Positions 33,852 through 40,415 of a stretch of 64,000 bases of DNA are shown here, in pieces. The position numbers and the translations under genes were made by a program. How positions within the stretch are numbered: position 1 is the stretch's first letter; every line of letters starts with the position of its first letter. Location: assembly GCF_023499255.1 (NCBI RefSeq), contig NZ_CP092183.1, forward strand, positions 6,692,501-6,756,500, in the 5' to 3' direction. The notes under the pieces were generated by a model. That model was given only the letters and a program-made list of their open reading frames with translations, had not been told where the DNA came from and did no database searches. This DNA comes from Couchioplanes caeruleus (GTDB taxonomy: Bacteria > Actinomycetota > Actinomycetes > Mycobacteriales > Micromonosporaceae).

Positions 33852-34756
33852 GAAGACTTGTGGTGGCGGCGGCAATGGTCTGGCTGCCCGTGGGCGTCCT
33901 CGGGCTGACGTGGGCGGCGTGGCACGGGCGGCTCCCGGAGCGCATCGCCACGCACTGGAACGGCACGGGAGCGGCGGACGGGTTCGGTTCGGCGTCGTGG
34001 TTCTGGGCGACGCTGCTGGTCGTCGGGGTGGCCGCGGGGGTGGCGGCAGCCGTGGCGGCCCGTACCCCCGGCGCCCGCTTCCTGCTCACGGCCGCGGGTG
34101 CGGTCTCCGGCGCCGCCGCGGGCATCTGGCTGGCCACCGCCCGCGCCACGCTGGCGAACCCGGCCGAGGCCCGGCTGGGATGGCGGTTCCTGCTGGTGTT
34201 CGCCGGGCTCGCCTGGGGATTCGTGGTCGCTGCGGTGGCCGGTCCGCGTCCCCCGGCGGCGCCCGCCGACGTGCCGCTCGTCGACCCGCTCGAGCTGAAG
34301 CCCACCGAGCGCGTCGCGTACAGCAGCACCCTGCGTTCGCCGGTACTGCTCGGCGTCAGCCTGGTCGCCGCGGCCGTGGTCGCCGTGGCGGCAGCGACCA
34401 CCGCACCCGCCGTGTGGCCGGTGCTGGCGCTGCCGCTGGCCGCCGCCCTGCTGTTCGCCCGGGTCCGGGTCACCGCCGACCGGCGCGGCCTGCGCCTGGT
34501 GGCCGGCCTGATCGGGGTGCCGCTGAAGCGGATCGCGCTGGCCGACATCGACACCGCCGAGCCCGCCCGGATCGCGCCCATGGAGTGGGGCGGATGGGGA
34601 TACCGGGTCGCGCCGGGGCGCAGCGCGCTGGTCCTGCGCAGCGGTCCGGGCCTGGTGCTGCGCCTGCGCGACGGCCGCCGGTTCGCGGTGACGCTCGACG
34701 AGCCCGAGGTGCCCGCCGCGCTGCTCACCGCCCTGCGGCACCGCACACCCGGCTGA
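33848..34756 (+). CDS. DUF1648 domain membrane protein
   Basis: 302 residues from GTG 33848 (GTGA overlap with the regulator). The N-terminus contains the DUF1648 core LPERIATHWNGTGAADGFGS in the first outside loop. Hydrophobic segments lie at about 6-24, 49-69, 78-97, 113-132 and 177-212. The remainder is a soluble PH-like domain with RRGLRLVAGLIGVPLKRIALADI and DGRRFAVTLDEPEVPAALL. Proteins with DUF1648 beside YtrA-like regulators are linked to antimicrobial immunity and envelope stress in Firmicutes; the same role here is inference. Confidence 0.87.
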   Translation: MRRLVVAAAMVWLPVGVLGLTWAAWHGRLPERIATHWNGTGAADGFGSASWFWATLLVVGVAAGVAAAVAARTPGARFLLTAAGAVSGAAAGIWLATARATLANPAEARLGWRFLLVFAGLAWGFVVAAVAGPRPPAAPADVPLVDPLELKPTERVAYSSTLRSPVLLGVSLVAAAVVAVAAATTAPAVWPVLALPLAAALLFARVRVTADRRGLRLVAGLIGVPLKRIALADIDTAEPARIAPMEWGGWGYRVAPGRSALVLRSGPGLVLRLRDGRRFAVTLDEPEVPAALLTALRHRTPG

Positions 34757-34767
34757 TCCGCGGCCGG

Positions 34768-35763
34768 TCAGGCCATCGGAACCTGGGCTTCGGTGTGGTC
34801 GGGGTCCAGGTCGGCCGTCTCGCCGCGGCGGTGGGCCGCCGCGCCGACGCCCAGGGCGTACGCCATGAAGGCGAGCCAGACCACGAAGCCGATGCCGATG
34901 CGGACCGGGTCCGGCCAGCCGGACGGCGTCACGTACGCCTCCAGCAGGCCCGACACCAGCAGCATCGCGACCAGGCCGAGCGCCACCAGCATGCCGGCCC
35001 GGGCGCGTTCGGCGAGGGCCCGGCCGCGGGTGCGGTGCGGGCCCGGCGCGATCCAGGCCCAGCCGATCCGCAGCCCCACGCCGGCCGCCACGAAGATCGA
35101 GGTCAGCTCCAGGAAGCCGTGCGGAAGGATGTAGCGGAAGAAGGTGTCGCCGTGGCCGGCGTACGTCATCAGGGCGCCGGTGAGGCCGAGCTGGAACGTG
35201 TTCTGGCCGAGGATCCACAGGGCGGGCACGATGAGGACGCCGGAGGCGAGGCACTGGCCCGCCAGCATCGCGTTGTGCGTCCACACGCTCGCGGCGAAGT
35301 TCTGCGCCTGGAACTCGCTGTAGTAGTCGACGAAGTCCTCGTTCGCGTACCGGTCGATGGTCGACGACGGCGCGAACATCTCGATGATGTCCGGGTTCGC
35401 CGCGAAGTACGCCATCAGGACCCCGGCGAGCACGACGTTGACCACCATCACCGTGAGCCACCAGCGCCGGGCCCGGTACAGCTCCACCGGCAGACTGGTG
35501 GTGAAGAACCGCACGACCGGGCGCCACGAGTAGCGGCGGCCGCCGGTGACCGCCGAGCGGCCCGCGATGACCAGCTGGGACAGCGACGCCAGCAGGATCG
35601 GGTCCGGGGAGTGGCTGCGCACGACCGACAGGTGGGTGGCCGCGCGCTGGTAGAGCAGGACCAGCTCGTCGGCCTCGGCCGCGGTCAGCTTGCGGCGGCG
35701 GGTCAGCGCGTCGAGGCGGTTCCACTCCCCGCGGCGCTCGCTGACGTACGCGTCCAGGTCCAC
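34768..35763 (-). CDS. SpoIIM-like (DUF95) stage II sporulation membrane protein
   Basis: 331 residues from GTG 35761-35763. TACGCT lies seven bases upstream, so the mRNA is probably leaderless. Residues 1-90 form a charged helical domain (DLDAYVSERRGEWNRLDALTRR). About five to six membrane helices follow, with DUF95 motifs including PALWILGQNTFQLGLTGALMTY and FRYILPHGFLELTSIFVAAGVGL. SpoIIM-like proteins co-occur with MoxR/DUF58 clusters and RDD proteins in actinobacteria and are presumed to be part of that envelope complex. It converges on the DUF1648 gene, with 11 bases between. Confidence 0.9.
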   Translation of the reverse strand: MDLDAYVSERRGEWNRLDALTRRRKLTAAEADELVLLYQRAATHLSVVRSHSPDPILLASLSQLVIAGRSAVTGGRRYSWRPVVRFFTTSLPVELYRARRWWLTVMVVNVVLAGVLMAYFAANPDIIEMFAPSSTIDRYANEDFVDYYSEFQAQNFAASVWTHNAMLAGQCLASGVLIVPALWILGQNTFQLGLTGALMTYAGHGDTFFRYILPHGFLELTSIFVAAGVGLRIGWAWIAPGPHRTRGRALAERARAGMLVALGLVAMLLVSGLLEAYVTPSGWPDPVRIGIGFVVWLAFMAYALGVGAAAHRRGETADLDPDHTEAQVPMA

Positions 35764-35785
35764 CGGCGCAGCGTAGCGGGCGCCG

Positions 35786-35805
35786 ATCGGGTTAACTAAC
35801 CCGAT
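35786..35805. promoter_or_regulatory. Perfect dyad ATCGGGTTA-AC-TAACCCGAT between divergent genes
   Basis: A 9-base inverted repeat with a 2-base centre (35786-35794 and 35797-35805) fills most of the 40-bp gap between the SpoIIM-like gene (starts 35763, leftward) and the RDD gene (starts 35804, rightward). Its last two bases are the first two of the RDD ATG. A dimeric repressor bound here would block both genes. Confidence 0.65.
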
Positions 35806-36748
35806 GACTGTGGTGGCGCCGGTCGTCGGCGGGCGGGGTGAGCAGCTCGTCAACGGCGAGGCCGTGGAGGTCGACGTCCGGCATGCCCGGGTGGGCTCAC
35901 GCGGGCTGGCGTTGCTGCTCGACATGGTCGTGCAGGTGCTGCTGGGCCTCGCCCTGTTCCTGCTGACCGGTGCGGTGTCGTCGGCGCTGCTCGGTGCCGC
36001 CGCCGACCAGGCGCTGATCGACGCGCTCGGCACGGTGTCGGTGCTGCTGGTCTTCGTCGGCTACCCGACGATCGTGGAGACCGTGACCAACGGCCGCAGC
36101 CTCGGCAAGCGGGCGATGGGCCTGCGGGTGGTCCGCGAGGACGGCGGCCCGATCCGGGTACGCCATGCGCTGGTGCGCAGCCTCATCGGGCTCGCCGTGG
36201 AGTGGCCCGGCCTGCTGTTCCCGCCGTTCACCTGGGCGGTCGCGCTGACCACGATGCTGTTCTCGCCGCAGGGCCGGCGCCTCGGCGACCTCGCGGCCGG
36301 CACGTTCGTGATCCACGAGCGGTCGCCGGCGCCGTGGGGCTGGGTGCCGGCGATGCCGCCGCAGCTGGCCGGCTGGGCGCAGACGCTGGACCTGACGAAC
36401 CTCGACGACGACCTGGCCCTGGCGGTACGCCACTACCTGGCCCGGGCCGCGGAGATCCGGCAGCCGATGAACGGGCGGTTCGCGCAGAGCCTGGCCGGCG
36501 AGGTGAGCGAGCGGATCGCCCAGCCCGTGCCGCCGGGCGTGCCGCCGTGGATGTTCCTCAGCGCGGTGCTGGCCGAGCGCCGCCGCCGCGCCGCCGACCG
36601 GGTGCACGCCGGCCGGGCGCTCACCCAGCGGATCTGGCCCGGCTTCGGGCGGCTGGAGTGGACCCGCGCGGCCGGGCCCACGTGGGACCCGGCCGGCACG
36701 AACCCGCCGCTGCTCGGCGTGGTCAAGGAGGAGGGCCGCCCGTCCTGA
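35804..36748 (+). CDS. RDD-family membrane protein
   Basis: 314 residues, ATG 35804. The RDD domain spans about 10-175. It opens with VDVRHARVGSRGLALLLDMVVQVLLG, the family's Arg-Asp pair, and continues VETVTNGRSLGKRAMGLRVVREDGGPIRVRHALVRSL and SPQGRRLGDLAAGTFVI. Three to four membrane helices are present. The C-terminal 130 residues are soluble and Trp/Pro-containing. RDD proteins may act as ion exchangers or cluster subunits; here it belongs with the SpoIIM/MoxR set. It is followed after three bases by the convergent argS stop. Confidence 0.92.
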   Translation: MTVVAPVVGGRGEQLVNGEAVEVDVRHARVGSRGLALLLDMVVQVLLGLALFLLTGAVSSALLGAAADQALIDALGTVSVLLVFVGYPTIVETVTNGRSLGKRAMGLRVVREDGGPIRVRHALVRSLIGLAVEWPGLLFPPFTWAVALTTMLFSPQGRRLGDLAAGTFVIHERSPAPWGWVPAMPPQLAGWAQTLDLTNLDDDLALAVRHYLARAAEIRQPMNGRFAQSLAGEVSERIAQPVPPGVPPWMFLSAVLAERRRRAADRVHAGRALTQRIWPGFGRLEWTRAAGPTWDPAGTNPPLLGVVKEEGRPS

Positions 36749-36751
36749 CCG

Positions 36752-38419
36752 CTACATCTGCGCGGGCGTCGCGATCCCGAGCAGGTCCAGCCCGCGCCGC
36801 AGGGTCCGCCCGGTCACCAGACAGAGCGACAACCTGCTCTCCCGTACGCCGGCCGGAGCCGTGAGCACCGGGCACTGCTCGTAGAAGGCGCTGAACACCG
36901 CCGCCAGCCCGGACAGGTACGTGGTCAGCCGGTGCGGCTCGAGCGACTCCCCCACCGCCAGCACGGCCGGTTCGAACGCGAGCAGCTCCAGCGCCAGCGC
37001 CCGTTCCCGCCGGTGCCCGATCGTGACGGCCGGCGTGAAGTCACCGGCCCGGTCCAGGATCGAGCTGATCCGGGCGTACGCGTACTGCAGGTAGGGGCCG
37101 GTGTTGCCGGTGAGGGCGAGCATCCGGTCCCAGTCGAAGACGTAGTCGGACATGCGGTCGTTGGCCAGGTCGGCGTACTTGACGGCGCCGATGCCCACCG
37201 CGGCGGCGACCTCGGGGGTGGGCGCCAGCACGGCGGCCCGCGCGACCGCCTCGTCCAGCAGCTCGGTGAGCTTCACCGAGTCGCCGGCCCGGCTGCGGAA
37301 CATCTTGCCGTCGGCGCCCAGCACCGAGCCGAAGCCGACGTGTTCCGCGCTCACCCCGTCGCCGAGCCAGCCGGCCGCCCCGGCGACCGCGTACACCATC
37401 CGGAAGTGGGTGCTCTGGGGCGTGCCGACGACGTAGAGCAGCCGGGCCGCGCCGAGGTCGCGTACCCGGTGGCGCAGGGCGGCCAGGTCGGTGGCCGCGT
37501 ACCCGAAACCGCCGTCGCTCTTGCGCACGATCAGCGGGAGCGGGCCGCCGTCGCGGCCGGTGAAGCCTGCCGGGAACGCGCACAGCGCGCCGTCGCTCCC
37601 CACCAGCAGGCCCTTGGCCTGCAGCTCCTCGACCACCGACAGCAGCTGGTCCTGATAGGAGCTCTCGCCGGCGAAGTCGGCCTCGGTGAGGCTCACCCCG
37701 AGCCGCTCGTACGTGTCCAGCAGGTACCGCTGCGAGGTGGCGACGAGCCGGCGCCACAGCCGCAGCGTCTCCTCGTCGCCGGCCTGCAACGTCACGACCC
37801 GCAGCCGCGACCGGGTGCGGAAGTCGTCGTCGGTGTCGAACTTGACCCGGGCCGCCTGGTAGAACGCCGTGAGGTCGCCGGCCGCGCCCGCCTCGGCGAC
37901 GCCCTCGTCCAGCAGGTGCTCGATGAGCATGCCGAACGACGTGCCCCAGTCACCGAGGTGGTTGACCCGCACGACCCGGTGCCCGAGCCATTCGAGGGTC
38001 CGGGCCAGCGCGTCGCCGATCACCGTCGAGCGCAGGTGCCCGACCGTCAGCTCCTTGGCGACGTTGGGCCCGGAGTAGTCGACGACGACGGTCTGCGGCT
38101 GCCGGGTGGGGGCGACCCCGAGCCGCGCGTCGGAGATCAGCCGGTCCGCGGCGCCGGCGAGCACCTCGTCGGCGACGGTCAGGTTGAGGAAGCCGGGCCC
38201 CGACACCTCGGCCGTGGCCACCCCGGCCAGGTCGGCGCGGCCGGCGACGTCCGCGGCGATGTCCCGCGGCGGGCGGCCCAGGCTCCGGGCCAGCGGGAGC
38301 GCCGCCCCGGACTGGAAGTCGGCGAACTGCGAGCGCCGCACGGCGGGATCGACGGTCGCCTGCGCGACCTCGGCCAGCGCGGCGCCGAGCCGCGCGGAGA
38401 GCAGAGCTTCGAGATTCAT
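36752..38419 (-). CDS. argS: Arginyl-tRNA synthetase
   Basis: 555 residues from ATG 38417-38419. Charges tRNA-Arg with arginine in the cytoplasm. The N-terminal additional domain (about 1-100) is followed by the HIGH-type motif in GPNVAKELTVGHLRST, the NHLGDWGTSFGMLIEHL region, KSDGGFGYAATDLAAL, a KMSK-equivalent in DGKMFRSRAGDSVKL, and NTGPYLQYAYARI at the anticodon-binding domain, which carries the final helices. The ribosome site is weak (GATGGGG ten bases upstream). A leaderless arginine-rich 17-residue ORF and a strong hairpin precede it, pointing to attenuation by arginine supply. It is shorter than many argS products but complete. Confidence 0.95.
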   Translation of the reverse strand: MNLEALLSARLGAALAEVAQATVDPAVRRSQFADFQSGAALPLARSLGRPPRDIAADVAGRADLAGVATAEVSGPGFLNLTVADEVLAGAADRLISDARLGVAPTRQPQTVVVDYSGPNVAKELTVGHLRSTVIGDALARTLEWLGHRVVRVNHLGDWGTSFGMLIEHLLDEGVAEAGAAGDLTAFYQAARVKFDTDDDFRTRSRLRVVTLQAGDEETLRLWRRLVATSQRYLLDTYERLGVSLTEADFAGESSYQDQLLSVVEELQAKGLLVGSDGALCAFPAGFTGRDGGPLPLIVRKSDGGFGYAATDLAALRHRVRDLGAARLLYVVGTPQSTHFRMVYAVAGAAGWLGDGVSAEHVGFGSVLGADGKMFRSRAGDSVKLTELLDEAVARAAVLAPTPEVAAAVGIGAVKYADLANDRMSDYVFDWDRMLALTGNTGPYLQYAYARISSILDRAGDFTPAVTIGHRRERALALELLAFEPAVLAVGESLEPHRLTTYLSGLAAVFSAFYEQCPVLTAPAGVRESRLSLCLVTGRTLRRGLDLLGIATPAQM

Positions 38420-38478
38420 GGACGGGACCCCATCGACGAGACAGGGCGGGCCTGCCCGGGGCCACGAGCTTCCTGCGA

Positions 38479-38500
38479 CACCGGCGGAGGCCCGCCGGTG
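38479..38500 (-). promoter_or_regulatory. Attenuator-like hairpin in the argS leader
   Basis: CACCGGCGG and CCGCCGGTG form a perfect 9-bp stem with a four-base loop. It lies 11 bases after the stop of the arginine-rich leader ORF and 60 bases before argS. A weaker CGGGC/GCCCG stem follows near 38450. No T-run follows, so termination and translational control are both possible. Confidence 0.6.
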
Positions 38501-38511
38501 GAGGACGCGTG

Positions 38512-38565
38512 TCAGCTCGACCGGAGGGTGCTGTTCCGGCGTCGCTCGCGGTTGATGCTGAACAC
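38512..38565 (-). CDS. Arginine-rich leader peptide of argS (17 residues)
   Basis: GTG 38563-38565 opens an 18-codon ORF ending in TGA 38512-38514; the peptide is MFSINRERRRNSTLRSS. Five of 17 residues are Arg, four of them in the block RERRR, encoded by CGC, CGA, CGC and CGG. TAGGCT ends six bases before the GTG, so the transcript would begin at the start codon and be translated without a ribosome-binding site. Ribosome stalling at Arg codons when charged tRNA-Arg is scarce could refold the downstream hairpin and raise argS expression. The logic is that of amino-acid attenuators; this instance is my inference. Confidence 0.65.
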   Translation of the reverse strand: MFSINRERRRNSTLRSS

Positions 38566-38571
38566 GGCGCG

Positions 38572-38577
38572 AGCCTA
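38572..38577 (-). promoter_or_regulatory. -10 box TAGGCT of the argS leader transcript
   Basis: On the reverse strand TAGGCT is followed by CGCGCC and then the GTG of the leader peptide, the spacing expected for a leaderless start. No -35 consensus is evident. Confidence 0.6.
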
Positions 38578-38615
38578 GCCGACGGCCGGGCGAGCCCGCG
38601 AGCACAATGGTCGGC

Positions 38616-39044
38616 ATGGGCTGGCACCGCGACGATTCCGGCGTGCTCGCGCTGCCCTCGGGCCGACTGGTGCGCGGCCGGGGCCTGCGCCGGCCGGTGC
38701 CGGAGGGCGCGGTCCCCGAGTTCGGCGTGTACCTGCTGGGCTCGCCACCGCCGCCGGCCGGCTGGGAGAGCCGCTGGCTGCGCTGGCCCGACTTCCGCCT
38801 GCCGGCCGACCGCGAGCTCGCGGTCGCTGTGCTGCGCGAGGTGTGGGAGCGGGCCGGCACGCAGCGCGTCGAGGTCGCGTGCTGGGGCGGCCGGGGGCGT
38901 ACCGGCACGGCCCTGGCCTGCCTGGCCGTGCTCGACGGGGTGCCACCGGGTGAGGCGGTCGCGTTCGTCCGCGCGGGCTACGACCGGCGCGCGGTCGAGA
39001 CACCCTGGCAGCGGCGCTACGTACGGTCGTTCACGGTGTCCTGA
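38616..39044 (+). CDS. Protein-tyrosine/dual-specificity phosphatase family protein
   Basis: 142 residues if ATG 38616 is used; CACAAT lies seven bases upstream as a -10-like box, and ATG 38607 would add three residues. The phosphatase P-loop is VACWGGRGRTGTALACLAVL, giving Cys-x5-Arg (CWGGRGR) followed by Thr-Gly. A general-acid Asp may be in WPDFRLPAD upstream. It is a small single-domain enzyme typical of actinobacterial PTPs and could oppose the Ser/Thr or bacterial tyrosine kinases. It is divergent from the argS leader, within about 50 bases. Confidence 0.82.
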   Translation: MGWHRDDSGVLALPSGRLVRGRGLRRPVPEGAVPEFGVYLLGSPPPPAGWESRWLRWPDFRLPADRELAVAVLREVWERAGTQRVEVACWGGRGRTGTALACLAVLDGVPPGEAVAFVRAGYDRRAVETPWQRRYVRSFTVS

Positions 39045-39128
39045 CCGCCATTGGTTTCGCGGGAAGGCGTCATCGCGCGGACCGGCCGGGCCTTATCGTG
39101 GAGGCGGTCCGCCGCCGAAGGGATGACG

Positions 39129-39572
39129 ATGATCACGGTCTCGCGCACCTTCACCGTCGCGGCGCCCGTCCCGGCCGTGCTGGCGTACCTGCGCGACCTC
39201 GGCAACAGCGCCGACTGGGACCCGGCGGGCCGGCGCACCACCCGGGTCGACGCGGGACCGGTCGCCGTCGGCGCGAGCTGGCGCGGCGAGTCACGGATCC
39301 TGGGCGTACGCGCCGAGCTGACGTACACCCTCGTCGAGGCGGCCGGCGACCGTCTCGTCTTCGCCGGGCACAGCGAGGGCGCCGGCTCCACCGAGACGAT
39401 CACCGTACGGCCCGCGCCGGCCGGCGCCGAGGTCACGTACCGCGTCGACCTGGAGGTGCACGGGCTCGCGAAGCTCGCAGCGCCGGTGCTGCGGCTGGAG
39501 CTCGAGAAGCTGGGCACCGGCAGCGCCGGCCGGCTGACCGCGGTCCTCAACGGGCTGGCCCAGGCCGCGTGA
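39129..39572 (+). CDS. SRPBCC/polyketide cyclase-like protein
   Basis: 147 residues from ATG 39129, with GAAGG six bases upstream; ATG 39123 lacks that spacing. The START-like fold is recognisable: ITVSRTFTVAAPVPAVLAYLRDLGNSADWDP at the N-terminus, strands with ELTYTLVEAAGDRLVFAG and TITVRPAPAGAEVTYRV, and a long C-terminal helix ending LTAVLNGLAQAA. Such proteins bind hydrophobic ligands in a cavity. It ends one base before the convergent methyltransferase stop. Confidence 0.85.
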   Translation: MITVSRTFTVAAPVPAVLAYLRDLGNSADWDPAGRRTTRVDAGPVAVGASWRGESRILGVRAELTYTLVEAAGDRLVFAGHSEGAGSTETITVRPAPAGAEVTYRVDLEVHGLAKLAAPVLRLELEKLGTGSAGRLTAVLNGLAQAA

Positions 39573-39573
39573 G

Positions 39574-40386
39574 TCACGCCCGGGTGGCCAGCACCTCCAC
39601 GTAGGCCGACGGGATCTTCACCGTGCCGTCGCCGGCGACGTCGTACCGCCGCACGAGGTCGACGAGGTCCGCGTGGAGCAGCTCGCCGTCGTCGTCGCCG
39701 AGCGCCTCGAAGGCCTTGAGCGTGGGCCCGTACCAGGACCGGAAGTAGTCGGTGAAGGCCTCCGCCGAGGCGAACCGGAACACGAACTCCCGCCGGTTCA
39801 CCCGCACCTCGCTCACCCGGTCGCCGAACAGCTCCCGCAGCCGCGGCTCGGTGCCCCACTCGACGGGGGCGCGTACGCCCGGCGGTGGCGGCACCCGCCG
39901 GCCCACCGTGCGGAACAGGTCGCCGATGAACCCGTCCGGCGTCCAGTTGGCCAGCGCGATCGTCCCGCCCGGCCGGCACACCCGGGTCAGCTCGGCGGCC
40001 GCCCGTTCCTGGTCCGGCGCGAACATGACGCCGACGACCGAGAACACCGTGTCCCATTCGCCGTCGTCGCAGGGCAGCGCCTCGGCGTCGGCCTCGACGA
40101 ACCGGACCGGCAGGTGCTCGGCGGCGGCCCGGGCGCGGGCCCGCTCCAGCAGGCCGGGTACGTAGTCGACGCCGACCACCTCGCACAGGCAGCGGGCGGC
40201 GGCGATCGCGGCGTTGCCCGTACCGGTGGCGACGTCGAGGACCCGCGAGCCGGCGGAGAGGTCGGCGGCCTGCACGAGCAGCTCGGAGATGGGCTGGATG
40301 AGGGCCGCCACCGCGCCGTAGTCGCCGCTGGCCCAGGTCTTCTGCTGGCGTGCCTTGATGCCGTCCAGCGTGGGAGAAGTCGTCAT
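39574..40386 (-). CDS. Class I SAM-dependent methyltransferase
   Basis: 270 residues from ATG 40384-40386; TAGCGT lies nine bases upstream. Motif I is VLDVATGTGNAAIAAAR (about 47-63), followed by VVGVDYVPGLLERAR, VRFVEADAEALP and the post-II segment FSVVGVMFAPDQERAAAELTRVCRPGG. It matches Methyltransf_11/UbiE-like enzymes with a C-terminal cap (about 180-270). The N-terminus KARQQKTWASGDYGAVA is a frequent opening in this group. Substrate unknown. It is the last gene of a leftward run headed by the aldehyde dehydrogenase. Confidence 0.92.
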   Translation of the reverse strand: MTTSPTLDGIKARQQKTWASGDYGAVAALIQPISELLVQAADLSAGSRVLDVATGTGNAAIAAARCLCEVVGVDYVPGLLERARARAAAEHLPVRFVEADAEALPCDDGEWDTVFSVVGVMFAPDQERAAAELTRVCRPGGTIALANWTPDGFIGDLFRTVGRRVPPPPGVRAPVEWGTEPRLRELFGDRVSEVRVNRREFVFRFASAEAFTDYFRSWYGPTLKAFEALGDDDGELLHADLVDLVRRYDVAGDGTVKIPSAYVEVLATRA

Positions 40387-40415
40387 GGCGGCGACGCTAC
40401 GAACCGCCGGTGGGC

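Noticed and set aside
38420..38577. T-box riboswitch upstream of argS
   Set aside because: No TGGNACCGCG-type T-box sequence or specifier stem could be found; the leader peptide explanation fits better.
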